Below are positions 15,454 through 24,747 of a DNA stretch of 64,000 nt, one piece after another (within the stretch, counting starts at the first letter, position 1; each line of letters starts with the position of its first letter). The position numbers and the translations under genes are program-made. Below the pieces are notes generated by a model. The model was not told where the DNA came from, searched no databases, and saw only the letters and a program-made list of their open reading frames with translations. This DNA comes from DAOOKJ01 sp035385585 (GTDB lineage: Bacteria > Patescibacteriota > Minisyncoccia > UBA6257), in NCBI GenBank assembly GCA_035385585.1, contig DAOOKJ010000001.1, positions 1-64,000 on the forward strand. The letters run 5' to 3'.

Positions 15454-16416
15454 ATGGTTCAAACATTAGAAAAAATTCCTGATTTTTCTCAGAAAGAAGA
15501 AAAATTACAACCAGAAAACGAAGAAAACGAACTTGAAGGAATTATAAAAACAAACTTTAGGACTTTAAAAGAGTGCGCCAAAATAGAAAAACTAGCAGAG
15601 ATAGAAACTATTGAAGAATTAGAAAATAATTATAATTCGTTACAAAATATTTTTAATCAAGAAACTCAACAAGAATTTAAAAAAACTTTACCGCCCCAAA
15701 AAAAATTGACTCCTGAAGCTAAAACTGCTTTTAATTCGCTTCCTGATGCTTTAACAAAAGCCTATCAACTTGCTTTTTCTAAAATAAGTTTGGGATTATT
15801 AGACAATGAATTATCTGAAAATGATATCCTTGAGGCTAATAAAGATTTAAAACTATTAGCTGATAATTTTTCTTCGCTAATTAATGGAAATTTGTTGATT
15901 GATGAGGAAAAAAACTCTAAAATCACTCCAACTTCTTTTTGTTTGTTTTTTTTAAATCCCGCTCTAAAAGACGAAGAAATCGAACTAATAATCAAGCCAG
16001 AGTCTATAAACGAGCCATCTTTTTATCAAGAGGGGACGGTTAATCTGCGGATTAAGAAAAAAGAAAACGAAAAAGAAAAAAGAGAGCTATCAATTCGTTT
16101 AGATGAATCAGAACATGGTTTGGGCATAGACATTTCCTCAAAAAATTTAGATAAAGTTTTTGGAATAGTTGACAAAATTGTTCAAAAAGAACTAAAAAAC
16201 GAAAAAAATCTCTTTTATCCTCTTGCTAAAGTTATTAAAGAAAACTCTCCTTTAACTCATCATTTTAATACCCTAGATTTCAATTACACAAATAAAGAAA
16301 AATTCAAAAATCTTGAAGATAGTTTTAAAATTTTCGCTGAAAGATTTGAAAATTTTATTAAAATCAAATATCATATTCCATTGTTCAATTCAAATTCTAG
16401 TAAAAATAGAAAATAA
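15454..16416 (+). CDS. Hypothetical acidic cytoplasmic protein
   Basis: 320 aa from the ATG at 15454 (MVQTLEKIPDFSQKEEKLQ); an upstream reading from 15388 would enter the folded element. Not recognised. It has no signal peptide or membrane helix, is rich in Glu, Lys, Leu and Asn and is probably mostly helical, with no metal or nucleotide motif. Its stop lies 4 bp before trpS, so the two are probably co-transcribed with the ABC genes further on. Codon use matches its neighbours. Confidence 0.7.
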   Translation: MVQTLEKIPDFSQKEEKLQPENEENELEGIIKTNFRTLKECAKIEKLAEIETIEELENNYNSLQNIFNQETQQEFKKTLPPQKKLTPEAKTAFNSLPDALTKAYQLAFSKISLGLLDNELSENDILEANKDLKLLADNFSSLINGNLLIDEEKNSKITPTSFCLFFLNPALKDEEIELIIKPESINEPSFYQEGTVNLRIKKKENEKEKRELSIRLDESEHGLGIDISSKNLDKVFGIVDKIVQKELKNEKNLFYPLAKVIKENSPLTHHFNTLDFNYTNKEKFKNLEDSFKIFAERFENFIKIKYHIPLFNSNSSKNRK

Positions 16417-16420
16417 TTTT

Positions 16421-17407
16421 ATGGCTAAAAAAATAATTTTTTCTGGCACTAGGCCAACGGGTCCGCTTCACTTAGGAAATTATTTTGGGGCAATTAAAGG
16501 TTATCTTGATTTACAAAATAACCAGAATTTTACCTGTATTTATGCAGTTGTTGATCTACACGGAATCACTTCTCTTTATAACCAGAACAAATATCAAGAG
16601 CAAATAAATGAATTAATTTTAGAATATTTAGGTTGTGGCCTTAATCCAAATAAATCGCATTTAATTATTCAATCTCAGGTTCCGGAGCATTTAGAACTTT
16701 CTTATTTTCTAGCCACTCTCTACCCGGTTTCCCGGTTAGAGCAACTCCCCACCTATAAAGAAAAGAAAAAAGAACAACCAAAAAATGTTAACTTGGGGCT
16801 TTTATATTATCCAATTCTGATGGCAGCTGACATTTTAATTTACAAATCGGAATTAGTGCCAGTAGGAAAAGACCAACTTCCTCATCTTGAATTAACCAGA
16901 GAAATCGCTAGAATATTTAACAAAAGATTTGGTCAAACTTTTAAAGAGCCTCAGCCCTATTTAACAGGGGGCGCTTATGTTCCTTCTTTAACCGGTGAAG
17001 GAAAAATGTCAAAAACAAATATAAAAAGTTATATCAGTTTAATTGACAATTTAAAAACAATTAAAGCAAAAATCTCTAAAGTGCCAACTGATTCGGGAAA
17101 AGGCAAAACTGTCCCTTTAAAAGGAGGAGTTTTTGCGCTTTTAACTTTGGTTGAACTTTTTGAGGGAAAAGAAAAAAGAAAAGAATACGAAAAAATGTAT
17201 TTAACAACCGGCATTAAGTACCAAATTTTAAAAAATGACCTTTCGCTAAAAATTTACGAAACTTTAAAGCCAATTCAAGAAAAAAGAAAATATTTTATAT
17301 CAAAACCGCAGCTCATAAAGGAAATTCTTTCAGAAGGAAGAAATTACGCTTCAAAAATTGCTCAAGAAACTCTAAAAGAAGTAAAAATAAAAATGGGGTT
17401 AGAATAA
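16421..17407 (+). CDS. trpS: Tryptophanyl-tRNA synthetase
   Basis: Class I aminoacyl-tRNA synthetase charging tRNA-Trp. 328 aa from the ATG at 16421 (MAKKIIFSGTRPTGPLHLGNY), the usual bacterial length; an upstream in-frame ATG at 16313 would overlap the previous gene by 100 bp and is not needed. The HIGH-type motif is GPLHLGNY (about residues 13-20) and the KMSKS-type motif is GKMSKT (about 192-197). The middle segment PVGKDQLPHLELTREIARIFN is characteristic of TrpRS. Followed after 4 bp by an ABC transporter gene. Confidence 0.96.
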   Translation: MAKKIIFSGTRPTGPLHLGNYFGAIKGYLDLQNNQNFTCIYAVVDLHGITSLYNQNKYQEQINELILEYLGCGLNPNKSHLIIQSQVPEHLELSYFLATLYPVSRLEQLPTYKEKKKEQPKNVNLGLLYYPILMAADILIYKSELVPVGKDQLPHLELTREIARIFNKRFGQTFKEPQPYLTGGAYVPSLTGEGKMSKTNIKSYISLIDNLKTIKAKISKVPTDSGKGKTVPLKGGVFALLTLVELFEGKEKRKEYEKMYLTTGIKYQILKNDLSLKIYETLKPIQEKRKYFISKPQLIKEILSEGRNYASKIAQETLKEVKIKMGLE

Positions 17408-17411
17408 AAAT

Positions 17412-18473
17412 ATGGCTATTGATAATGAAATACTGGAAAATGGGGGCCAGGAAATTATTGAAGTAATTCAAGTTGAAAATTTAAAAAAGAATTACAATGG
17501 TTTTAAAGCTTTGAAAGGAGTTTCTTTTTCTGTAAAGAAAGGAGAAATTTTTGGTTTTTTGGGGCCAAACGGCGCTGGTAAAACCACAACGATTAATATT
17601 CTTTCTACTTTGACTCTACCAACATCTGGTCTTGTTTTTGTTAACGGCTTTAATGTTGTAACAAGACCAGATATGGTAAGACGCTCCATTGGATTGGTTT
17701 TTCAGGAAACAACATTAGATACTCATTTAACGGCGGAAGAAAATTTATTTCTCCATGCTTACCTTTATGGCGTGCCGAAAAAAGAATTCAATCAAAGAAA
17801 AAGAGAAGTTTTAAGACTCTGCGAACTTTGGGATAAAAGAAAATGGAGAGTTGAAAACTTCTCTGGCGGAATGAAAAGAAGATTAGAAATTAGTCGGGCT
17901 TTAATTCATTGGCCACAAATTCTATTTTTAGACGAACCAACGGTTGGTCTTGACCCTCAAACCAGAACTAAAATATGGGATTATATTTTTTCTGCCAGAA
18001 AACACAAAGAAACAACAATTTTTTTAACTACTCAATATTTAAACGAAGCGGAAAATTGCGACCGCATAGCAATTATAGATAATGGCGAAATTGTAGCATT
18101 GGATACGCCAGAAAACTTAAAAAAAATGGTTGGCGGAGATATTATAAGTTTTAAAACTTCAGATAATGAGTTAGCGGAAAATGAGTTTAAAGAAAAATTT
18201 CCTCAATATAAAATAAAAAGAATAGGCAAAGAGTTAAAAAGCGAGGTGGAAAATGGAGACGAGTTTCTGCCAATTTTAGTAAAAGCAATCACACCAAAAA
18301 TTATTTCAATTGAACTTCGCCGGCCGACCTTAGACGATGTCTTTCTAGAAATAACCGGCAGAAAAATTCGCGATGATCAAACACTGGCAACAGAAGAGGA
18401 AAAAGAAGAAAGTTTCAATCTAGCTGATCTTTTTTCTCTCTTTCCTAAAAAAAATAAAAAGGATAAAATTTAA
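17412..18473 (+). CDS. ABC transporter ATP-binding protein (DrrA-like)
   Basis: ATPase subunit of an ABC-2 type exporter. 353 aa: Walker A GPNGAGKTTT at about 52-61, Q-loop in VFQET, signature NFSGGMKRRLEISRAL, Walker B ILFLDEPTVGLDPQ and switch-region TTQYLNEAENCDR. The extra C-terminal domain (about 230-353), ending in RRPTLDDVFLEITGRK, is typical of the drug or lipid exporters related to DrrA. The partner permease follows 8 bp downstream. The substrate is unknown; polysaccharide, lipid or drug are all possible. Confidence 0.93.
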   Translation: MAIDNEILENGGQEIIEVIQVENLKKNYNGFKALKGVSFSVKKGEIFGFLGPNGAGKTTTINILSTLTLPTSGLVFVNGFNVVTRPDMVRRSIGLVFQETTLDTHLTAEENLFLHAYLYGVPKKEFNQRKREVLRLCELWDKRKWRVENFSGGMKRRLEISRALIHWPQILFLDEPTVGLDPQTRTKIWDYIFSARKHKETTIFLTTQYLNEAENCDRIAIIDNGEIVALDTPENLKKMVGGDIISFKTSDNELAENEFKEKFPQYKIKRIGKELKSEVENGDEFLPILVKAITPKIISIELRRPTLDDVFLEITGRKIRDDQTLATEEEKEESFNLADLFSLFPKKNKKDKI

Positions 18474-18481
18474 ATTTTAAA

Positions 18482-19294
18482 ATGGAAGAATCACATTCTT
18501 TAAAACATTATCCTTTAAATGTTAGACTGAAATCACTTTATATCATTTGGTATCGAGAGCTTTTAATCTATTGGCGCAATCGAATAAAAGTTTTTACTTC
18601 AATTTTTTTACCTCTTCTTTTAATTGTGTTCTTTGGTGCTGGATTCAAGGCCATTTTTCCAACCAACCTTTTACCCTATGACTTCAGCCAATTCTTTTAT
18701 CCTGGAATTCTATCTCTTTCTACTGCTGTAATGGCAATGAGTTCTACTTTATCTATTGTCTGGGATAGAGAATTCGGTTTTCTGAGAGAGATTTTAGTCT
18801 CCCCAATTCCTCGTTCCAATATCGTTTTAGGAAAAATTTTAGGCGCCACCACAGTCGCTTCAATCCAGGGCGGCTTACTTCTTTTGGTTGCACCTTATTT
18901 ATCCCTGGAGCTGAAATTGATTGACTTTATTGAAATAGTTATTTTCCTTTTAATTTTTAACGCCGGGGTATCAGCTTTAGGAGTGTTTTTTGCCAGTGGA
19001 ATAAAAAAGACAGAAAGTTTTTCTATTTTTTTACAAATTGTAATCGCTCCAATGTCTTTCCTCTCTGGAGCTTTCTTCCCCTTAAATAATCTTCCTCTAT
19101 GGATTAAATATCTGGCTCATTTAAATCCTTTTAGCTATGGTGCCGATGGTTTGCGTTGGCTTGTCTTATCTTCCTCCCTCAAAAAAGAAGAAATTCTTCT
19201 TTTTACCCTCCATCCTTTAAATACTTCTATTTTATTTCTGATAATTTTTGATATTATCATCTTTGCCCTAGCGATTTACCGCTTCAAGCGATAA
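18482..19294 (+). CDS. ABC-2 type transporter permease (DrrB-like)
   Basis: Membrane subunit partnering the ATPase encoded just before it. 270 aa with six predicted transmembrane helices (about 40-60, 75-95, 120-145, 152-172, 180-200, 245-265). The family segment WDREFGFLREILVSPIPRSNIVLGK follows the second helix, and SGAFFPLNNLPLWIKYLAHLNPF comes before the last one, both typical of ABC-2 permeases. The N terminus is cytoplasmic and short. Last gene of the trpS/ABC run; a promoter follows in the next spacer. Confidence 0.92.
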   Translation: MEESHSLKHYPLNVRLKSLYIIWYRELLIYWRNRIKVFTSIFLPLLLIVFFGAGFKAIFPTNLLPYDFSQFFYPGILSLSTAVMAMSSTLSIVWDREFGFLREILVSPIPRSNIVLGKILGATTVASIQGGLLLLVAPYLSLELKLIDFIEIVIFLLIFNAGVSALGVFFASGIKKTESFSIFLQIVIAPMSFLSGAFFPLNNLPLWIKYLAHLNPFSYGADGLRWLVLSSSLKKEEILLFTLHPLNTSILFLIIFDIIIFALAIYRFKR

Positions 19295-19301
19295 TTTCCG
19301 T

Positions 19302-19331
19302 TTGGCAAAAAATCAAAAAATCTGTTATAAT
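19302..19331 (+). promoter_or_regulatory. Promoter for the UPF0173 gene and gyrA
   Basis: TTGGCA (19302-19307), 18 bp, perfect TATAAT (19326-19331), about 30 bp before the ATG at 19363. It probably also serves gyrA if the gap is collapsed. Confidence 0.6.
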
Positions 19332-19362
19332 AAATAAATTTTTAATATTTTATTTTTTATTT

Positions 19363-20007
19363 ATGATTATCAGTTGGTTAGGTCATTCTTTCTTTAAAAT
19401 CGAGACTAAAAATAAAGTCATTGCTATTGATCCCTATAATGAAGAGTCTTTAGGATTAAAACCACCTCGTTTTAAAGCGGATATTTTGCTGATTAGCCAT
19501 AATCATAAAGACCACAATAATAAAAAAGCAATTCTAGGCGAACCTTTTATTTTAGAGGAATTAGGAGAAATTGAAACAGACGGTATTTTCATCGAAGGGA
19601 TATTAAGCTATCACGATGATGCTAATGGAAAATACCGGGGATTAAATACTATTTTTATTATCTATTCAGAAGAAATGAAATTATGTTTTTTAGGGGACTT
19701 AGGAGAGAAAAAACTAAAAGAAGAATCACTTCAAAAAGTCTCAAATGCCGATATTCTTTTTATCCCAATTGGAGGAAATTATACAATTGATGGGGAGGAG
19801 GCTATTTCTTTAATCAACCAAATTGAGCCAAAAATTATCATTCCAATGCATTACAAAATAGAAGGACTAAAACTTAAATTAGACTCAGAAGACAAATTTC
19901 TTAAAGCTTTCTCAAAAAAACCAGAAGTTTTGGACAAATTAGTTATCAGAAAAACCCAACTTCCTCAAGAGACAAGAATTGTTCTTTTGAAACCCTTATA
20001 TAAATAG
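19363..20007 (+). CDS. Metal-dependent hydrolase, UPF0173/metallo-beta-lactamase fold
   Basis: 214 aa. The metallo-beta-lactamase signature H-x-H-x-D-H appears as SHNHKDH (about residues 46-52), followed by a second His in GILSYHDDANG (about 87), an acidic residue in LCFLGDLG (about 114) and a terminal His in IIPMHYK (about 165). Related proteins (YtkL type) are predicted hydrolases of unknown substrate. The final codons lie beside the scaffold gap and are duplicated on its far side. With the duplication removed, gyrA starts 1 bp after its stop, suggesting one operon. Confidence 0.87.
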   Translation: MIISWLGHSFFKIETKNKVIAIDPYNEESLGLKPPRFKADILLISHNHKDHNNKKAILGEPFILEELGEIETDGIFIEGILSYHDDANGKYRGLNTIFIIYSEEMKLCFLGDLGEKKLKEESLQKVSNADILFIPIGGNYTIDGEEAISLINQIEPKIIIPMHYKIEGLKLKLDSEDKFLKAFSKKPEVLDKLVIRKTQLPQETRIVLLKPLYK

Positions 20008-20181
20008 AATGAAAAAAACAATCAGTNNNNNNNNNNNNNNNNNNNNNNNNNNNNNNNNNNNNNNNNNNNNNNNNNNNNNNNNNNNNNNNNNNNNNNNNNN
20101 NNNNNNNNNNNNNNNNNNNNNNNNNNACAAGAATTGTTCTTTTGAAACCCTTATATAAATAGAATGAAAAAAACAATCAGT
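19972..20181. other. Artificial scaffold gap: 100 N flanked by an identical 55-bp overlap
   Basis: Bases 20027-20126 are exactly 100 N. The 55 bases before (19972-20026) are identical to the 55 bases after (20127-20181). Two contigs sharing a 55-base end were evidently joined with a default gap instead of being merged. The true sequence is probably 155 bp shorter here, with nothing missing. Confidence 0.9.
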
Positions 20182-22605
20182 AATGAAAATTTTAAACCAA
20201 AAGACATTGCCGAAGAATTAAAAGAGGCTTATTTGGATTACGCAATGTCGGTAATTATCTCCAGGGCCTTGCCAGATGTCCGCGATGGATTAAAACCGGT
20301 TCAAAGGAGAATTCTTTACGCAATGAATGAGGATGGAATAAAATCAAATGGCAAATTTAGAAAATCAGCCACAGTTGTCGGTAGTACTTTGGGCCGCTAT
20401 CATCCTCATGGCGACATTGCTGTTTATGATGCATTAGTGAGAATGGCTCAAGATTTTTCTTTAAGATACCCCCTTATAATCGGTCAGGGCAACTTTGGTT
20501 CAGTTGATGGAGACCCACCCGCAGCAATGCGTTACAGCGAAGTAAAATTATCACCACTGGCAGAAGAAATGCTAGAAGATATTGAAAAAGAAACAGTTGA
20601 ATTTATCCCAAACTACGACGGGACAAGAAATGAACCAAAATATTTGCCAGCCAAACTTCCCCAATTAATTTTAAATGGGGCGATGGGAATTGCGGTTGGA
20701 ATGGCAACCAATATTCCCCCTCATAATTTGACTGAAGTTTCAGAGGCGATAAATCATTTAATTGACAACCCGGATTCCACTACCAAAGACTTAATGCAAT
20801 TTATAAAAGGCCCTGATTTTCCAACGGGCGGAATTATTTTTGGCAAAGAAAAACTGTTAGAAACTTACACCACTGGCAAAGGCAGTTTTTTATGCCGAGC
20901 GAAGGCCGAAATCGAAGAAGATAAAAACAAAAAAATTATTGTTTATGAAATCCCTTATCTCTCGAATAAAGCAAATATAATCAGTCAAATCGCTAAATTA
21001 GTTGAAGAAAAGAAAATAGAAGGAATAAAAGATTTACGAGACGAATCAGATAAAGAAGGACTAAGAATTGTTATAGAATTAAAAAATGAAGCAAATCCTA
21101 ATCGTCTTTTGAATCAGTTATATAAATACACAGAATTAGAAAAAAATTTTTATGCCAACATTCTGGCATTAACAGAAAAAGGACTGCAACCCCAGGTTTT
21201 ATCTTTAAAAGATTTACTTTCGGAATATATTAATCATCGTAAAGAGATAGTCTTTAAACGAACCCAATTTTTGCTTAAAAAAACAGAGGAAAGAGCTCAT
21301 ATTTTACAGGGTTTGGCAAAAGCTTTAGAATATATTGATGAGATTATTCAACTAATTAAAAAATCTGAAAGCCGGGATGATGCCTTTAAAAAATTAATTT
21401 CTAAATATAAATTTAGCGACATTCAAGCAAATGCAATTTTAGAAATGAAACTTTCCAGTTTAGCAAAATTAGAAAGAGAAAAAATAGCTAAAGAACTAGA
21501 AGAAAAACTTACTTTGATTAGCCAATATAGATTAATCATAAAAGAACCAAAGAGGATTCAAAACATTATAAAAGAAGAAGTAAACTATTTGAAAAATAAA
21601 TACGGGGACCAGCGGAAAACTGAGATTCGCGATTATTTGCCGGAAACAGTTTCTGATGAAGATTTGATAGTTGATCAGCCGACTCTTGTAACTTTATCAA
21701 GTAAGGGCTACATCAAAAGAATCAATCCAAATACTATTAGAGACCAAAAAAGAGGGGGTAAGGGAGTAATTGCCTACGAGCCAAAAACTAGCGAGGATAT
21801 TTTAACTCATCTCCTCTTTTGTTCAACTAAAGACGACTTGCTTTTTTTTACTGATTTTGGAAGACTTTTTAAATTAAAAGCCTTTGAGATAAGCGAAGCC
21901 CCAAGAACTTCAAGCGGAAAAACAATCCAAAACTATCTAAGTTTAAACAATAATGAAAAAGTAATTAGTCTTTTAAATATCCCCTCTTTAGAGAAAAACA
22001 AAAATCTCAAATATCTTATTATCGCCACTAAAAATGGCTTAATAAAAAAGACTCCTTTGACCGAATATCAAAATATCAGAAAAAATGGTATTCTGACTAT
22101 TAAATTATCAAAAGGCGACAGTTTAATTGGCGCCCAATTTTCCACCGGTAACGATGATTTAATTCTTATAACCAAAAAAGGCCTTTCCATCCGCTTTAAA
22201 GAGAGTGAAATCAGAGCAATGAAAAGAGGAACAAGCGGAGTAATTGGAATGAAACTTCAAAAAGACGATGAAGTAATTGCTTTGATCCGCTCGGATAGAG
22301 ATTTAAAATCCCAAATTTTAACTGTTAGCGAGAAAGGGTTTGGCAAAAAGACTCCTTTAAAAGATTATCGGCTCCAGAAAAGAGGTGGTAGAGGAATTAA
22401 AACTTATAAAATTACTCAAAAAACAGGACAATTGATAAAAGGTTCTTTAATTAAAGAAGAAGAATTTTTAATTATAGTTTCAGCATTAGGACAAACGGTA
22501 AAAATCAATCTCAACAGTATTCCCACTTTAAACCGCGCCACCCAAGGAGTAAAAATTATGAAACTAACTGAAAACGATAAACTAACTAGCATTACTTTAT
22601 TTTAA
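20164..22605 (+). CDS. gyrA: DNA gyrase subunit A
   Basis: Breakage-reunion subunit of gyrase, which introduces negative supercoils with GyrB. 813 aa, full length. The catalytic tyrosine is in AAMRYSEVKL (about Y124). The C-terminal beta-pinwheel repeats contain a GyrA-box version, QKRGGKG (about residue 530), which favours gyrase over topoisomerase IV. The start codon at 20164 is also present before the gap at 20009. GyrB is encoded far away at 32181-34283 on the other strand. Confidence 0.97.
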   Translation: MKKTISNENFKPKDIAEELKEAYLDYAMSVIISRALPDVRDGLKPVQRRILYAMNEDGIKSNGKFRKSATVVGSTLGRYHPHGDIAVYDALVRMAQDFSLRYPLIIGQGNFGSVDGDPPAAMRYSEVKLSPLAEEMLEDIEKETVEFIPNYDGTRNEPKYLPAKLPQLILNGAMGIAVGMATNIPPHNLTEVSEAINHLIDNPDSTTKDLMQFIKGPDFPTGGIIFGKEKLLETYTTGKGSFLCRAKAEIEEDKNKKIIVYEIPYLSNKANIISQIAKLVEEKKIEGIKDLRDESDKEGLRIVIELKNEANPNRLLNQLYKYTELEKNFYANILALTEKGLQPQVLSLKDLLSEYINHRKEIVFKRTQFLLKKTEERAHILQGLAKALEYIDEIIQLIKKSESRDDAFKKLISKYKFSDIQANAILEMKLSSLAKLEREKIAKELEEKLTLISQYRLIIKEPKRIQNIIKEEVNYLKNKYGDQRKTEIRDYLPETVSDEDLIVDQPTLVTLSSKGYIKRINPNTIRDQKRGGKGVIAYEPKTSEDILTHLLFCSTKDDLLFFTDFGRLFKLKAFEISEAPRTSSGKTIQNYLSLNNNEKVISLLNIPSLEKNKNLKYLIIATKNGLIKKTPLTEYQNIRKNGILTIKLSKGDSLIGAQFSTGNDDLILITKKGLSIRFKESEIRAMKRGTSGVIGMKLQKDDEVIALIRSDRDLKSQILTVSEKGFGKKTPLKDYRLQKRGGRGIKTYKITQKTGQLIKGSLIKEEEFLIIVSALGQTVKINLNSIPTLNRATQGVKIMKLTENDKLTSITLF

Positions 22606-22689
22606 AATTTTAAAAAATGGTATAATAACATGTAAGAAATAGTGGTGTTGTTTACACAATTTAATTAAGTTTTTAGAGTAAGAAAAATA

Positions 22690-22812
22690 AAAACCACCTT
22701 TAAATTTCTAAATCCTACATAAATTCAAAAATTAAATCTCAAAATGCAAAATGAAAATGTAAAATCCAAAATAAATTAAATAATTTTGAATTTTAAATTG
22801 TAATTTTGAGTA
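22690..22812. repeat. AT-rich low-complexity spacer with near-repeats
   Basis: The 275-bp spacer after gyrA holds tandem-like variants of CAAAATGCAAAATGAAAATG and, at its ends, CTCAAAAT (about 22738) and ATTTTGAG (about 22803), which pair. A TATAAT box at 22621-22626 has no clear -35 partner. No gene is seen. It looks like a degenerate dispersed repeat, similar in nature to the insertion inside cca. Confidence 0.35.
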
Positions 22813-22880
22813 TCTTGCTCGCCTAAGTCTTTGCTTTACAAAAATTGGGGCGGGTAAAATTGCAAGTTAAATTCCTTATT

Positions 22881-23414
22881 ATGGCTTTTCTAAATCCGGA
22901 GGAAATTGTAAAACTGTTGCCTTTAAAAGAAGAAATGACCGTGGCTGATTTTGGCTGCGGAACTGGTTATTTTTCTTTGGCCATTGCTAAAGCAATAAAA
23001 CCTCGCGGTCGGGTTATTGCCTTAGATATTTGGAAACCCTCATTAGAAGCTCTGGAATTTCGAGCAAAATTAGAGGGTCTTTTTAATATTATTGAACCAA
23101 AGTGGGCTAATCTTGAAGAAGAAAAAGGAAGCGGCTTGCCAAATAATTCGGTAGATTTAGTTTTAATCTCAAATATTTTGTTTGAAATCGAAAAAAAAGA
23201 TATAATAATAGAAGAAGCAAAAAGAATATTAAAACCAGAGGGATATTTGGTTTTAATTGAATGGTATCCAGAAAAATTGCCAAATCGAGAAGTTCTCTTT
23301 CCAATAAATAAGGAAGAAGCGCTGCTATTGGTTGAACAAAACGGTTTTAAGCTCGAAAGAGAACTATCTTTAGGCGTAACCCATTATGGTTTCCTCTTAA
23401 AATTACCAGAATAA
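22881..23414 (+). CDS. Class I SAM-dependent methyltransferase
   Basis: 177 aa from the ATG at 22881; a TTG at 22845 would add 12 unrelated residues. It contains SAM-binding motif I VADFGCGTGYFSLAIA (about residues 22-37), an acidic residue closing the second strand (IALDIWK), and motif IV-like VDLVLISNILFEI, followed by KRILKPEGYLVLIEW. This is the UbiE/Methyltransf_11 layout. The substrate is unknown. It is followed 8 bp later by a solute-binding protein gene, so they may share a transcript. Confidence 0.88.
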   Translation: MAFLNPEEIVKLLPLKEEMTVADFGCGTGYFSLAIAKAIKPRGRVIALDIWKPSLEALEFRAKLEGLFNIIEPKWANLEEEKGSGLPNNSVDLVLISNILFEIEKKDIIIEEAKRILKPEGYLVLIEWYPEKLPNREVLFPINKEEALLLVEQNGFKLERELSLGVTHYGFLLKLPE

Positions 23415-23422
23415 TAAAAAAC

Positions 23423-24745
23423 ATGCCATTAACTCAGCACCAAAAAAAGATTACTTTTTTCAGTCTTTTGGTGATACTTATTATCGTAGGCATTGCTATT
23501 TTTGGAAAGAGAGGGCAACCTCAGCCGGCAGTTTTAGAAATATGGGGTTTTTTAGACCAACCGGAGATTTTTGCTCCTCTCATTAGTGACTTCCATCGTC
23601 TATACCCTCACATTTCTATCAACTATCGTTTAAAAGACTACCAGAGTTATCAAAACGACCTCCTTCAGGCTTTTGCCGATGACAAAGCCCCTGATATTTT
23701 TGTTGTTTTTGGTAATTGGCTACCAACCTATCTAAATAAAATTTCTCCCCTTGACCTTAGTAAAGACAAAACTCTGAATTTAAAGTATATTTTAGAAAAT
23801 TATCCGGAAATTGTTTCAAAAGAAACGATAATCAACAATCAATATCTTTTAGGAGTTCCACTTTCAATTGATACTCTCGCCCTTTTTTATAACCGTGACA
23901 TTTTCAATTATTTCAATATTGCATTGCCGCCAAAAACCTGGGAAGATTTAATTTCTCTCATTCCTATTCTCAGGACAACCGACCAAAATAATAATTTAGT
24001 TCGGTCCGCAATCGCTCTAGGAACTCATAATAATGTTAGATGGAATACCGATATTTTAAGCGCTTTAATGATGCAATTTGGCAGCGAGATTGTAGATTCA
24101 GAAAATAAAAAAGCGATCTTTGATTATAAACCGCAGACCGGTAATACTTTTAAAACATTCGGAGAAGAGGCTTTGGAATTTTATCTTCAATTTGCTGATC
24201 CAAAAAATAAAAATTATACTTGGAATAATAATTTTCCTGATTCTCTTCTTTCCTTTAGCAGGGGGAGAGTAGCGATGACAATTGGTTATGCTCAAACCTT
24301 AGATTTCTTAAAAGAACAAAATCCCCAATTAAACTTCGGAGTTTCCAATCTACCAAATTTTTCGAATTCTCCTTATAAAATCAATTATGGGACTACTATT
24401 AATTTAGTAGTCAGTAATCGCTCAAAAAATTCTCAAGCAAGTTGGCTTTTCTTGAAATATTTGACCCAAAAAGAAGCTGCTGAAAAGTACTTCAACTTAA
24501 CTAAAAGACCACCTAGTTTGAGAGTTTTGATTTCTCAATATTCAAATGACCCGACAGTTGGTATTTTTATTTCCCAATCTCTTACCGCTAAATCCTTTTA
24601 TCAATTTAATTTCTTAAAAATAAAAGAGATTTTTGAGGAAATGATTTATGCGGCAAGTATAAAAAAAATGAAACCATCAGAAGCAGTTAATAATGCTGTT
24701 TTAAAATTTAACTTTGAATGGGGACAAATAAGTAAAAACTTTTAA
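23423..24745 (+). CDS. Extracellular solute-binding protein, membrane-tethered
   Basis: 440 aa, family 1 (sugar-type) ABC solute-binding fold: an N-terminal helix (about 10-28) without a lipobox Cys, then LEIWGFLDQPEIFAPLISDFHRLYP, DDKAPDIFVVF and GVPLSIDTLALFYNRDIF, and the hinge-region GRVAMTIGYAQ. It should sit outside the membrane and bind a small ligand. No permease or ATPase of a sugar importer is nearby; instead three VirB2-like pilin genes follow directly (2 bp gap to the first). It may work with a distant transporter, or serve as a surface adhesin or receptor for the pilin system. Confidence 0.85.
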   Translation: MPLTQHQKKITFFSLLVILIIVGIAIFGKRGQPQPAVLEIWGFLDQPEIFAPLISDFHRLYPHISINYRLKDYQSYQNDLLQAFADDKAPDIFVVFGNWLPTYLNKISPLDLSKDKTLNLKYILENYPEIVSKETIINNQYLLGVPLSIDTLALFYNRDIFNYFNIALPPKTWEDLISLIPILRTTDQNNNLVRSAIALGTHNNVRWNTDILSALMMQFGSEIVDSENKKAIFDYKPQTGNTFKTFGEEALEFYLQFADPKNKNYTWNNNFPDSLLSFSRGRVAMTIGYAQTLDFLKEQNPQLNFGVSNLPNFSNSPYKINYGTTINLVVSNRSKNSQASWLFLKYLTQKEAAEKYFNLTKRPPSLRVLISQYSNDPTVGIFISQSLTAKSFYQFNFLKIKEIFEEMIYAASIKKMKPSEAVNNAVLKFNFEWGQISKNF

Positions 24746-24747
24746 AA

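Noticed and set aside
20127..20163. Apparent duplication of the end of the UPF0173 gene
   Set aside because: Identity is exact, stops precisely at the gap borders and equals a typical k-mer length, so it is overlap of contig ends, not a biological repeat.
19946..20176. Minus-strand reading frame running through the 100-N gap
   Set aside because: It consists of N codons flanked by the reverse of the duplicated 55-bp end; purely an artefact.
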